DNA from: a virus
IMG/VR virus record: IMGVR_UViG_3300042396_000691
Coordinates: 1 to 64,000 of that record
Direction: 5' to 3' (one strand)
Length of the DNA stretch: 64,000 nucleotides
Part shown: positions 39,325 to 48,160 of the stretch, piece by piece
Layout of the letters: every line of letters starts with the position of its first letter
Position numbering within the stretch: position 1 is the stretch's first letter
Program-made: the position numbers and the translations under genes
The notes under the pieces: generated by a model
Told to the model about the DNA's origin: nothing
The model's input: the letters and a program-made list of their open reading frames with translations, nothing else
Databases searched by the model: none

Positions 39325-40248
39325 ATGTCTGAATTATCAAAGTTAGGTGGTTGGGCAGGAAAAGACAATCCTTCGCTTGTTGAAAGTGAATTCAATTTAA
39401 TTAAAGATGGTGGATCATTTAGAGACTTTAATGTTTATGGCAAAAGCCAAGACACTAAAGGCAAAAAAATGATGTTGTATGATGTTGTTCGTAAAGTTCT
39501 TGGTAAGGATACTCCTAATTACGCTCAAGAAATTGGTGACTGCGTAAGTTTTGGTGCTAAAAATGCCATTGAATACTTAATGGCTACTGAAAAACTTATG
39601 AAGGGCGATCACGAAAAATTTGAATTTGTTTTTCCACCATATCTTTATGGCACAGGAAGAGTTCTTGTTGGTCGTGGACAACTTAATGGTGAAGATGGAT
39701 CTCTTGGGAGTTGGATGGCAGATGCTGTTATTAAATATGGGGTTCTTCGTAGTAATTTTGATGGTCTTCCTAAGTATGCTGGAAGCGTAGCCAAAAAATG
39801 GGGCGATACACCAGGACCAGACAAGAAGTTTGTTGAAGAAGGAACTAAACACCCAGTAAAGTCTGCTGCTCAAATTAAAAATTGGGATCAATTAGTAGAG
39901 GCTATTGTAAATGGTTACCCCTGCACAACTGCTAGTGATGTAGGGTATGAAATGGAACCAGAGTCTGATGGTTTTCATAGCCAGACAGACAATTGGGGCC
40001 ATCAAATGTGTTTTATAGGCGTTGACGATAGAGCTAAAGACCCATACGCAATTATTGTTAATAGTTGGGGTGATGCTCACGGTCATCTTAAAGACTTTGA
40101 CACTGGAGAAAATCTTCCTGTCGGAGTTTTAAGAGTTAAAAAGAAAGATGCTGAAAAACACATTAGGGCTGGTGAAACTTTTGCTTATAGTAATTTCGAA
40201 GGTTTTCCAGAACAGTTGATAGATAAAAAATTATTTATGCTTATTTAG
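39325..40248 (+). CDS. Papain-like cysteine protease
   Basis: 307 residues. YAQEIGDCVSFGAKNAIEYL contains the Gln oxyanion residue and catalytic Cys (Q-x4-C), GHQMCFIGVDD the catalytic His, and YAIIVNSWGD the Asn-Ser-Trp-Gly of C1 peptidases. No signal peptide is obvious, so it may be a virion or lysis protease rather than secreted. Neighbours are secreted and membrane proteins. Rare in phages. Confidence 0.85.
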   Translation: MSELSKLGGWAGKDNPSLVESEFNLIKDGGSFRDFNVYGKSQDTKGKKMMLYDVVRKVLGKDTPNYAQEIGDCVSFGAKNAIEYLMATEKLMKGDHEKFEFVFPPYLYGTGRVLVGRGQLNGEDGSLGSWMADAVIKYGVLRSNFDGLPKYAGSVAKKWGDTPGPDKKFVEEGTKHPVKSAAQIKNWDQLVEAIVNGYPCTTASDVGYEMEPESDGFHSQTDNWGHQMCFIGVDDRAKDPYAIIVNSWGDAHGHLKDFDTGENLPVGVLRVKKKDAEKHIRAGETFAYSNFEGFPEQLIDKKLFMLI

Positions 40249-40259
40249 AAGGGTTTAAT

Positions 40260-41150
40260 ATGACAAATAAATCTGAAGGTTTACAGTATGGAAAGCCAGA
40301 CAAGGATGATCCAAGAAAAACTCCAGCAAAACCAGAAGAGCAAAAAAAGGGTTCTAAAAAAAACCCAAAAGACTCTGCCAATAAGCCAAATAAAGATATT
40401 GAGTTATCAAAAGAAACCGAAGATAAAATTAAAGTTTTGATGCAAAAGCATAACGACAAAGATCCAGAATTTAAAGCCAATATGGGCCAATTAAAATCTG
40501 TCTTTAGAAGAGGTGCTGGAGCATTTTCTACTAGTCATGCACCAAACATGAATAGAACAGGGTGGGGTTTAGCTAGAGTAAGAGCTTTTTTATATTTGCT
40601 CCGCAATAAAAGAGCATCAAATCCGAATTACAAGCAAGATAATGATCTATTGCCAGAAGGTCATCCAAAAAGCACAAAAAAACCTTCAGCGTCTTACTTA
40701 AATGAAGAAATTGATTATTCTGAGTTTCTAAATTCTATTAAAGATATAATTGTAAAAAACAAAGAAAGAAGTAAAGCTTTTTCAGATATTGAAAAATATT
40801 TTACTAAATCTTCTGAAGGTTACGATGCACCAGAATCTGCTAGAAATAATGCAAGAAAAGTTTTAGAGTGGAAAGAAAAGTATGGGAAAGAATGCAAAGG
40901 TATGACCGCTGTAGGTTGGGCCAGAGCTAGAGATTTGGCTGGAAATGCTATGTTATCTGCTGATACAGTAAAAAGAATGGCTCAATTTAATAGGCATGGA
41001 TCTAATTATGAAAAAGCAAAATCTAAACCAGAGTATAAAACTAAACCTTGGAGTATTCCAGCGGTGGTTGCATGGTTAGGTTGGGGTGGAACATCTGGTA
41101 TTGAATGGGCAATGAGAACAAGTCAATCCATTATAAAAAACAAAAAGTAA
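40260..41150 (+). CDS. Phage protein with two conserved modules (possibly head-related)
   Basis: 296 residues, beginning with a Lys/Pro-rich unstructured 50 residues. Module 1 contains VFRRGAGAFSTSHAPNMNRT and GWGLARVRAFL (DUF5824-like spacing). Module 2 has NARKVLEWKEKYG, WARARDLAGNAMLS and PAVVAWLGWGGTSGIEW, repeated in phage head or maturation proteins. Function not proven; virion-associated is an inference. Confidence 0.65.
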   Translation: MTNKSEGLQYGKPDKDDPRKTPAKPEEQKKGSKKNPKDSANKPNKDIELSKETEDKIKVLMQKHNDKDPEFKANMGQLKSVFRRGAGAFSTSHAPNMNRTGWGLARVRAFLYLLRNKRASNPNYKQDNDLLPEGHPKSTKKPSASYLNEEIDYSEFLNSIKDIIVKNKERSKAFSDIEKYFTKSSEGYDAPESARNNARKVLEWKEKYGKECKGMTAVGWARARDLAGNAMLSADTVKRMAQFNRHGSNYEKAKSKPEYKTKPWSIPAVVAWLGWGGTSGIEWAMRTSQSIIKNKK

Positions 41151-41153
41151 ATC

Positions 41154-41324
41154 ATGTTAAGCTTAATGCTTTTTTTGTTGTTTGATCAAACTATAAGCAA
41201 AGAACAATTTGTGCTAATAGAGAAAGATTCTATTTCATTTTCTAAACTCATAAATCAACTACCAAAATCAAAAGTATCCTTATCAGTAATCATAAATGCA
41301 AATCAAGAAGAGTGTTTTACTTGA
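41154..41324 (+). CDS. 56-aa protein with hydrophobic N-terminus
   Basis: ATG 41154, weak ribosome site. The start MLSLMLFLLFDQTISK looks like a signal peptide or short membrane anchor, then a Ser/Lys/Glu-rich tail. Overlaps nothing. Weak support. Confidence 0.4.
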   Translation: MLSLMLFLLFDQTISKEQFVLIEKDSISFSKLINQLPKSKVSLSVIINANQEECFT

Positions 41325-41338
41325 CGGAGAAGAAAATA

Positions 41339-41686
41339 ATGCGGTCGCATAAAAAAATACAAGAAATATTAGAAAAATCAGAAGTTATTAAAAAGTATGA
41401 TGCTGTTGGTGTTATAACAATAATAATGATTGTTAGTCTTATATTTGAAGGCATAAAACTAATACAGTATTGCAAGTCTTCTAAAATAACAGCATCAATA
41501 ATTAAAAGAGGTGGACCTTTAGTTAGAATGTTTATTAGAAACAACCTTTATAAAAATATTATTAAAGCAAATGTTCCAGCAGAACACGCCAAGATCATAT
41601 CTGATACAATAGTCGAGTTGATGCAATCTTTGTCTGTTGATGAAATAGTTTCGCTTTTAAATATGGTTTACAATGAAAATAGTTAA
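41339..41686 (+). CDS. Membrane protein, unknown (115 aa)
   Basis: ATG 41339 after CGGAG. One hydrophobic helix (VGVITIIMIVSLIFEGI, about residues 23-39) then a basic segment and two short helices. Overlaps the next gene by 14 nt. Unknown. Confidence 0.6.
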   Translation: MRSHKKIQEILEKSEVIKKYDAVGVITIIMIVSLIFEGIKLIQYCKSSKITASIIKRGGPLVRMFIRNNLYKNIIKANVPAEHAKIISDTIVELMQSLSVDEIVSLLNMVYNENS

Positions 41687-42563
41687 GGCTACATATGGTC
41701 CAAAAGATGTAACGGAATATGTTGCAAGTATTTTCAAAGACGAAAGTTTAAACATTTATGTTTCCAACGCTATTTTTGGCGACACAAATCATGGCGTATT
41801 AAAAAAATTGATTGTTGAATTTGATGATGGTTCTAAATTAGAAACAAATGAAAATGAATTTTTAATTTACCCAAAAATTTTTGATGAAAGAATTGGTGTT
41901 TTTTATACAAACAACAATGACACAAGAAAAGAAAAAGCTTTATATGCTAGTTTAAAAAGTTTAGCTATTTCATCAGAAAAAAAAGCTAGAATAATTACAT
42001 CTGTATGGAATAAAATACCAGAAAATCCATTTTGTGAAATAGTTTCTCAAACCAAGAATAGTAGCCATTTAAATCAAGTTTTACAAATATTGCATTTGCT
42101 TTATTTTGTAAGAAAAAATTCAACAAATGTCAAATATGTTAGTTTTTTAGAACATGATTGCCTTTATCCAGAAGGGTATTTTGAATATGATGATTTTGAA
42201 TGCGATTCTATATCAAATACTAATTATATAGGATTGTGTTCTTTTGGTTGGCAACCTAAAAATGGTGCAGCAAAAGCAACATCTCAAGTGACTATGAAGT
42301 TTACCAGTGCCATTAAACATTTTGAAAACATATTTCCAAATGCGTTATTGAAAAACTCTGGAAGTTTAGAACCTTGGTATTCAAAAGAAGCTTCTTTTAC
42401 ACCATTAAGCTGGAAAAACAAAGATTGGTTTTGTAAAAATCCATCGGTTCACATAAATCACGGCTATGCATTCACATCGCATTTTGAAACTTTTCAAAAG
42501 GTTTTTTCTGAATCAAATGAATACTGGGGTGATTATTCAGAATATGCTTATCTTTTTTCTTAA
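41673..42563 (+). CDS. Two-domain glycosyltransferase-like protein
   Basis: 296 residues. Residues 1-70 (KATYGPKDVTEYVASIF, then NAIFGDTNHGVLKKLIVEF and FLIYPKIFDER) resemble the DUF3395 type beta module, found in PVC bacteria. The second part has KYVSFLEHDCLYPEGYF (a DxD-like acidic site) and SVHINHGYAFTSHF, as in GT-A enzymes. A transferase is likely; the donor is unknown. It ends just before the nrdJ leader. Confidence 0.6.
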   Translation: MKIVKATYGPKDVTEYVASIFKDESLNIYVSNAIFGDTNHGVLKKLIVEFDDGSKLETNENEFLIYPKIFDERIGVFYTNNNDTRKEKALYASLKSLAISSEKKARIITSVWNKIPENPFCEIVSQTKNSSHLNQVLQILHLLYFVRKNSTNVKYVSFLEHDCLYPEGYFEYDDFECDSISNTNYIGLCSFGWQPKNGAAKATSQVTMKFTSAIKHFENIFPNALLKNSGSLEPWYSKEASFTPLSWKNKDWFCKNPSVHINHGYAFTSHFETFQKVFSESNEYWGDYSEYAYLFS

Positions 42564-42626
42564 TTTTTCTACAAAAAACATTTGATTAAAAGTCATAAAA
42601 TAGTCTTGCCACAATAAAAAAAATAA

Positions 42627-42733
42627 GTAAGATTTTGATCTGTCTTACCTACAATCATGGGTGTATTTATTTCCGCTGGTAATCGCCAGCATTACATTCC
42701 TTTAGAGTTCCGCTTATCCTTGCGATAGCAGGG
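42627..42733 (+). promoter_or_regulatory. Structured leader of the ribonucleotide reductase gene
   Basis: Three hairpins: GTAAGA/TCTTAC (42627-42632 with 42643-42648), GCTGG/CCAGC (42675-42679 with 42686-42690) and CCTTGC-GATA-GCAGGG (42718-42733). An alternative GTAAT/ATTAC pair (42679-42683 with 42691-42695) would exclude the second one, giving two possible states. It ends a few nt before the ribosome site (GGAG) of nrdJ. No cobalamin box is visible. The class could be an nrdJ leader motif, but I cannot confirm that. Confidence 0.6.
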
Positions 42734-42750
42734 CAGATGGAGTTTTTTTC

Positions 42751-45042
42751 ATGTCTATTAAAGAATTGCAAAAATATACGGCTGTTTCCAAATATGCTAG
42801 ATGGATTGAATCTGAAAAAAGAAGGGAAACTTGGGATGAAAGCGTACAAAGAATAAAGGATATGATGATAGAAGTTCATCCATCCTTGCGTAAAGATATT
42901 GAAGAACATTACGAAATGATCAGAGATCAAAAAATATTAGGTTCACAAAGAGCACTGCAATTTGGTGGTAAGCCAATCATTAAACATAATGCAAGAATAT
43001 TTAATTGCTCTGCTAGTTATTGCGATAGATTGCGATTTTTCCAAGAATGTTTTTACTTATTGCTTTGTGGATCTGGAACTGGGTTTAGTGTGCAAAAACA
43101 TCATGTTGAGTTGTTGCCAAAGTTTTCATCTACTAGATTAAATCCAGAAACATGTTGTTATGAACATCATATTTATAGGGTTGAAGATTCAATTGAGGGT
43201 TGGGCAAATGCTCTTGGAGTTCTTCTTTCTTCATATTTTGAAACTCCGATAAAAGAGTTTGAAAGATACAAAGATATTGCAGTTGGATTTAGTTATGAAG
43301 ACATAAGGGAAAAGGGTGCTCCTTTAAGTTGTGGTATAGGTAATGCTCCTGGTTATGAACCACTAGAAAAAGCTTTAGAAAACACTAGGCGTTTACTTGA
43401 TAAATGTATTGCAAATGGGCAGACAGAATTAAGAACAATAGATGCATTTGATATAGTTATGTTTGCTGCTGATGCCGTTATTTCTGGAGGTGTTCGTAGA
43501 TCTGCAACCATAGCTTTGTTTTCTGCTGATGATGAATTAATGATCAACGCAAAAACTGGCGATTGGTATTTTACTAATCCTCAAAGGGCTAGGGCAAATA
43601 TATCTGCGTTACTTCACAGGAAAGATACTTCTAAAGAAATTTTTGAAAATCTTTTTAAAGCTACTAAAGAGTTTGGTGAACCTGGATTTTTCTTTGCTGA
43701 TTATTATGACACGCTATGTAATCCATGTTGTGAGATTTCATGGATAACAAAACACTTTTACAAGAAAAATGATCCAGAATTAGCCAAAGCTTTGTCATTA
43801 TATGAAGGACCAATAACAACAAAAGAGTCATGCAAAGACGATATGCCAGCAGACGAAGTTGGTCTTTCTGGTTGGGGATTTTGCAATTTATCAACAATCA
43901 ATGGAAAAACCGTTACATCGGAACAAGACTTCTATGAAAGATGTGCTGCTGCTGCCTTTATTGGTACATTACAAGCATCTTTTACCAATTTCCCATACTT
44001 GGGTCATGTGACAGAACTTATTGCTCGTAAAGAGGCATTATTGGGCGTTTCAATTAATGGTATGCAACATCACCCTAAAATACTATTAAACTCAACAATT
44101 CAGCAAAATGGGGCAAAAATAGTTAAAGACACAAACAAAAAGTACGCAGAAATATTGAACATAAGTCCTGCTGCAAGAACAACTTGTATAAAACCAGAAG
44201 GTAATTCTGCTGCTTTGTTAGGGTCTGCTTCTGGTATTCATCCAGATCATTCTAAAAGATATTTTAGAATTGTTCAAGCTAATCAGATGGAATCTCCTTA
44301 TCAGCACTTTAAAAGCATTAACCCTCAAGCATGTGAAGAATCGGTATGGTCATCAAATAAAACAGATGATTGCATAAGATTTTGTGTACAAAGCCAAGAT
44401 GGAACAGTACTTAAGGAAGACATAGATGCTATATCTATGCTTGATGATGTTTTATCAACCTATAAAAATTGGGTTGTTGCTGGAAAAAACGAACATCTTT
44501 GTGTTAGAAAAGAACTAAACCACAATGTATCTAATACAATACATGTAAAAGATAATGAGTGGGATAAGGTAAAAGAATACATTTATAATCATCGTGTAGA
44601 ACTTGCTGGAATATCTCTTATAGCTGCTACTGGCGACAAGGATTACAATCAAGCTCCATTTACAGCAGTTTATTCAATTGAAGAGCAAATAACCAATTGG
44701 GGTTTTGAAGCTACGGCTAAGGCTTATGAAACTTACCCAAAATTTTCTGAATATAATTTTAATTCTTTATGGGATGCATGTTCATGTGTTCTTGGCTATT
44801 TTGAACCAAAAGACGATAAGCAAAAATCTTGGAAAACTATGGTGCAAAAATATGCAGATGAGCATTTTTCTTCTGATGTTAAATACGCTACTTATGCACT
44901 TAAAGATGCTTATAATTTAGATTTGTGGAACAAATTAATAAACAATTATTCTGATGTTAATTATTTAAATGCTTTTGAAAATAGTGCTACAATAAACATT
45001 CAAGGAGAACTTGCTTGTGCTGGTGGAGCCTGTTTAATATAA
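42751..45042 (+). CDS. nrdJ: Class II (adenosylcobalamin) ribonucleotide reductase, monomeric type
   Basis: 763 residues, the length of the RTPR type. Features: RIFNCSASYCDRLRFF with an active-site Cys (first cluster), LLCGSGTGFSV, NPCCEISW (thiyl radical Cys), GWGFCNLSTING (second catalytic Cys), and the C-terminal CAGGACLI tail, whose two Cys re-reduce the enzyme. It reduces NTPs with AdoCbl and thioredoxin-like donors. No N-terminal ATP cone. Under control of the leader above. Requires host cobalamin uptake. Confidence 0.94.
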   Translation: MSIKELQKYTAVSKYARWIESEKRRETWDESVQRIKDMMIEVHPSLRKDIEEHYEMIRDQKILGSQRALQFGGKPIIKHNARIFNCSASYCDRLRFFQECFYLLLCGSGTGFSVQKHHVELLPKFSSTRLNPETCCYEHHIYRVEDSIEGWANALGVLLSSYFETPIKEFERYKDIAVGFSYEDIREKGAPLSCGIGNAPGYEPLEKALENTRRLLDKCIANGQTELRTIDAFDIVMFAADAVISGGVRRSATIALFSADDELMINAKTGDWYFTNPQRARANISALLHRKDTSKEIFENLFKATKEFGEPGFFFADYYDTLCNPCCEISWITKHFYKKNDPELAKALSLYEGPITTKESCKDDMPADEVGLSGWGFCNLSTINGKTVTSEQDFYERCAAAAFIGTLQASFTNFPYLGHVTELIARKEALLGVSINGMQHHPKILLNSTIQQNGAKIVKDTNKKYAEILNISPAARTTCIKPEGNSAALLGSASGIHPDHSKRYFRIVQANQMESPYQHFKSINPQACEESVWSSNKTDDCIRFCVQSQDGTVLKEDIDAISMLDDVLSTYKNWVVAGKNEHLCVRKELNHNVSNTIHVKDNEWDKVKEYIYNHRVELAGISLIAATGDKDYNQAPFTAVYSIEEQITNWGFEATAKAYETYPKFSEYNFNSLWDACSCVLGYFEPKDDKQKSWKTMVQKYADEHFSSDVKYATYALKDAYNLDLWNKLINNYSDVNYLNAFENSATINIQGELACAGGACLI

Positions 45043-45143
45043 TGTCAAAAAGAATTGCAAAGATTTCAAAAACTAAAAAAGCAAAATTGGTGAAAAAAAA
45101 TGCCGAAAAAAGGAAAAGTAAAAGGCATAGGTTCCCCTTTTAA
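45042..45143 (+). CDS. 33-aa basic peptide (possible)
   Basis: TAATG overlap with the nrdJ stop opens a 33-residue frame, nearly half Lys and Arg (start MSKRIAKISKTKKA). It overlaps the next gene's start region out of frame. Overlap and composition suggest translation, but the length makes it uncertain. Confidence 0.35.
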   Translation: MSKRIAKISKTKKAKLVKKNAEKRKSKRHRFPF

Positions 45144-45963
45144 TCTTAGTTTTTCAAGTTGTTCAAACAACAGCCCAAAGCTTTTTGATTGGTCTAATGA
45201 AGATTCAGATTTTTCTGTTTTCATGGATTATTCAATTCTTGATTGTTACAAATACCCAAAAGTTAAAAATGTTCCTAGATTTGGATGGTTGTGTGAATCT
45301 ATAACAATATTTCAAAACTTGTATGATAAAATAAAATATGATTACAAAAAAATATTCAACGATATAGATTACATATTTACTTCTGACGAATATTTGCTTT
45401 CTTTAGATTCAAGATTTAAATTTTGTTATTCGTGCAGCAATATTCCTTGGTCAAAAAAAGAAAGTTGGAACATTTATAAAAAAACAAAAATGTGTTCAAT
45501 GATATGTTCAAATAAGTTAAGTTGTAATTTTCATGCTATTAGACAAAGTATAGCAAAAAACAATGTTAAAAAATTTGATTTGTTTGGCGGTTTTTTAAAT
45601 TCGCCTTATACTGGTGAAAAATATGATGGTTTCTATAAAAAAGATAATGCACTAAAAGACTATATGTTTACTGTTGTTATTCAGAATAATAATCAACCAT
45701 ATTTTTTTGCTGAAATGTTAACAGATTGTTTTTCATTTGGAACAATACCTATTTATTTAGGTAATCCTAAAATAGACTTGTTTTTTGATTCAAATGGAAT
45801 AATATCTATAGGTTCAGAGGAAGATCTTGATAAGATTGTTCTTAATGAAGAATTATATTGGTCTAGGTTTGATGGTGTAAAAAACAATTTTCAAAAATTG
45901 CAGACAATGGAAATGAGCGATGATTATCTTTATCAGCAATGTTTAAAGCTTATGGAGGTTTAA
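45100..45963 (+). CDS. GT10-like glycosyltransferase (fucosyltransferase type)
   Basis: 287 residues. The C-terminal half MFTVVIQNNNQPYFFAEMLT and SFGTIPIYLGNPKIDLFF match the donor-binding region of GT10 enzymes (E-N-x...E-K, G-x-P-x-x-x-G), which make alpha-1,3-fucose linkages. The N-terminal half has the usual acceptor-binding content without a clear motif. Probably modifies a surface glycan. Confidence 0.75.
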   Translation: MPKKGKVKGIGSPFNLSFSSCSNNSPKLFDWSNEDSDFSVFMDYSILDCYKYPKVKNVPRFGWLCESITIFQNLYDKIKYDYKKIFNDIDYIFTSDEYLLSLDSRFKFCYSCSNIPWSKKESWNIYKKTKMCSMICSNKLSCNFHAIRQSIAKNNVKKFDLFGGFLNSPYTGEKYDGFYKKDNALKDYMFTVVIQNNNQPYFFAEMLTDCFSFGTIPIYLGNPKIDLFFDSNGIISIGSEEDLDKIVLNEELYWSRFDGVKNNFQKLQTMEMSDDYLYQQCLKLMEV

Positions 45964-45964
45964 T

Positions 45965-46201
45965 ATGTCTTTATTTAATATTGGTGATATAGTTGCTTTA
46001 AAATCTGGTGGAATGCCAATGACGGTTGTTGCTTTTGGAGAAGAAACAAAAGAGGTTTTAGTTGTTTATTTTGATTTGGATGCTAATGTTATGCGAGATG
46101 GTTTTCCAGCAGAATCATTAGAGTTTACAGAAAATAGATGGAAGATGAAATATTGTGTTGATATAAACGAAGAAGATTATACAGATGATGAGGAATTTTA
46201 A
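45965..46201 (+). CDS. YodC/DUF2158-family protein
   Basis: 78 residues. FNIGDIVALKSGGMPMTVVA and GFPAESLEF match the small SH3-like DUF2158 fold (GDxVxLKSGGPxMTV). The function of the family is unknown. AGGAGG... GGAGG lies before it, and it shares a base with the next start. Confidence 0.8.
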   Translation: MSLFNIGDIVALKSGGMPMTVVAFGEETKEVLVVYFDLDANVMRDGFPAESLEFTENRWKMKYCVDINEEDYTDDEEF

Positions 46202-46563
46202 TGCCATACTATGAATTTTCTTGTGGGTCATGCGAATACAGTTTTGAGATTAAGCTTTCTTTTTCTGAAAGTCATCCTAAAGATTGTCCAAAGTGCAAAA
46301 AAGGAAAAGTAAATCAGGTTTATGATGGAAACACCATTGTCTGTATCAAAGGTGGAGATACAATAGGTCAAGTAGGTGAAGCTAATTATAAGAAAGCTGG
46401 TGGAAAAATTAAAGAACACATGGCTAAAAAACAAGAATTGAAAGATTCAAAGTTGCCTTGGTGGAGATCAGGAAAGGTTACTGGATTAAGCAAAAAGGAT
46501 AAACCTTTAAACTTATCTAAAATTAAAGATGTTAAAAATTACATAGAAACAGGAGAAGAATAA
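46201..46563 (+). CDS. FmdB-type zinc-ribbon protein
   Basis: 120 residues. MPYYEFSCGSCEYSFEIKLS and CPKCKKGKV form the FmdB zinc ribbon (C8, C11, C29, C32). The remainder is Lys-rich. Regulators of this type bind DNA or act as assembly factors; the role in phages is unknown. Shares one base with each neighbour. Confidence 0.8.
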   Translation: MPYYEFSCGSCEYSFEIKLSFSESHPKDCPKCKKGKVNQVYDGNTIVCIKGGDTIGQVGEANYKKAGGKIKEHMAKKQELKDSKLPWWRSGKVTGLSKKDKPLNLSKIKDVKNYIETGEE

Positions 46564-46811
46564 TGGCTTTAATTCCTAAAGCTGGAGAAGAATCACCTCA
46601 TACAGCTATAGTTAGAATACATTGGGAGGTTCTTCCAATCAGTTCTGATGGTTCATACGGATCAAATCAACCAGTTGATATTGGTTTAATATTGCTGAGA
46701 GCAGATGGAACTTCTTTTCAAGAAGCTAAAGTTAAACTTGAATCTTTTTTGAATAATTCTATTGATGACAAAAATTTTGCACATATTTGGAAAAGAGGGC
46801 AGTCATCATGA
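46563..46811 (+). CDS. Unknown 82-aa protein
   Basis: One base overlap with the FmdB stop (TAATG). Alpha/beta with a DIGLILLRADG turn. Unknown. Confidence 0.6.
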   Translation: MALIPKAGEESPHTAIVRIHWEVLPISSDGSYGSNQPVDIGLILLRADGTSFQEAKVKLESFLNNSIDDKNFAHIWKRGQSS

Positions 46812-47101
46812 AAATTGAAGATCATGGAAATCTTATTATAAGCTGTAGTAATTGTAATAAACCACTTGTTGATTTATTTATAACTAATACAGACGCAGAT
46901 ATTTATTGGAAATGCGTTGCAGAATGCTGTTATTGTGGCGATAAAAGCTTTGTAAAAGATGTTAAAGGTATTTTTAGACCAGGTGGATGCGTTACTGTAG
47001 ACAGAGAAAATCCAGATTTTTTTACACAAGACACTCTTTTAACAGATATTGTTACTGAAGAAAATAAAATAATATTCAAAACACAGAAAGGAAAAAAATA
47101 A
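46808..47101 (+). CDS. Cys-rich protein, probable metal binder
   Basis: 97 residues from ATG 46808. CSNC, then CVAECCYCG suggest a zinc-ribbon pair, and the remainder is beta. Unknown partner. Translation coupled on both sides. Confidence 0.65.
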   Translation: MKIEDHGNLIISCSNCNKPLVDLFITNTDADIYWKCVAECCYCGDKSFVKDVKGIFRPGGCVTVDRENPDFFTQDTLLTDIVTEENKIIFKTQKGKK

Positions 47102-47421
47102 TGTTTTCTGTAATTGGGTTTGATAAAAATGGTAAAGAATGCGATCATGAAAACTTCTTGTCTCTTGCTAAAAAAAGCACTGATACAGAGTTGAAGAGTG
47201 AAAAATTTTGGGTTAAAGTTTGCACCAATGGAATAGATTCTGGAAAACTTTTTGATCCATCTTCAAACTTGCTAGAAGACTTGAAGCGTTTTGATAACCA
47301 CACAGATAAACATAGATACTCATACAAAAGTGTAAATAGGGAATGTTTTAACTTTTACATTTCTTATTTATCAACCAACAACTCTTCTTTTTTAAAAAAT
47401 GCTGAAAGGAATATATCATGA
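47101..47421 (+). CDS. Unknown 106-aa protein
   Basis: Starts on the previous stop. Mixed with Ser and Lys, ends in a helix. Unknown. Confidence 0.6.
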   Translation: MFSVIGFDKNGKECDHENFLSLAKKSTDTELKSEKFWVKVCTNGIDSGKLFDPSSNLLEDLKRFDNHTDKHRYSYKSVNRECFNFYISYLSTNNSSFLKNAERNIS

Positions 47422-47708
47422 CCAAAAAATCTAAAAATGCTCCCTTGAATGAAATTGAAATATATTTTATTGAGGGCAATTGTTCATCTATGTCTTTGGG
47501 TGATATTGCAGAAAAGCTTAGTAGAGATGTTGAATTTATTAAAGATGTTTACGATAAAGCTAGAACAAAAAAGTCTTTAACATTTCAAACGAAGCTTGGA
47601 AGCGTAGCTATGACAGCAGCACAATCTAGCAAAGGCGATGATATTGTTAGATCAAGTGAGAATGCTGCTTATATGAAAAAATTTAAAGACAGTATTCATA
47701 AAATATGA
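47418..47708 (+). CDS. Small helix-turn-helix-like protein
   Basis: 96 residues. MSLGDIAEKLSRDVEFIKDV near residue 25 has a helix-turn-helix layout; the second half is Ser/Lys-rich. It overlaps the previous stop by 4 nt. Possibly a replication-region regulator. Confidence 0.55.
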   Translation: MTKKSKNAPLNEIEIYFIEGNCSSMSLGDIAEKLSRDVEFIKDVYDKARTKKSLTFQTKLGSVAMTAAQSSKGDDIVRSSENAAYMKKFKDSIHKI

Positions 47709-48160
47709 TTTGCAAAACATACGACAAAGAATATTTTGAAGATAAGACTTGTTGGGCAGTAGAATTGTCCAATGGTGAAACCGTTTATCAAAACGATGGT
47801 TTTGATCAAGCTGTTGAGTTTTCTGCTTGGATTAGACTTAAAGAGTATTTGCACGAAAACAATTTGAAAATAGAAAAAATGTATGTGAGATTTAGATCGA
47901 ATATTTTTTATCCTTTAGAAGATTATTGTGAAGGATATTTTTTCTCTATGGGTATCATTGGTATGATGTCATCTGCTGAAAATATAAATTTTTATATATT
48001 GGGTTCTATCAAGAAAGATGTTGTTAGTTTAAAAAAGATAAAAGTTCCAGAACTAATAATTTTTGATGAAGAAGAAAGAAACATTTCTGATTGTACTGAG
48101 CAACAAGTAATTTTAAATACGAAAGAAAATTATGGCAAAGGAAAGATCTTCAAACAGTAG
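47705..48160 (+). CDS. Unknown 151-aa protein
   Basis: Overlaps the previous gene by 4 nt. Beta-rich with several Tyr and Phe, no motif recognised. It overlaps the next gene by 29 nt. Confidence 0.65.
   Translation: MICKTYDKEYFEDKTCWAVELSNGETVYQNDGFDQAVEFSAWIRLKEYLHENNLKIEKMYVRFRSNIFYPLEDYCEGYFFSMGIIGMMSSAENINFYILGSIKKDVVSLKKIKVPELIIFDEEERNISDCTEQQVILNTKENYGKGKIFKQ

Noticed and set aside
42627-42750. Cobalamin riboswitch before the B12-dependent reductase.
   Set aside because: The conserved B12 box and core are not visible; only generic hairpins are present.
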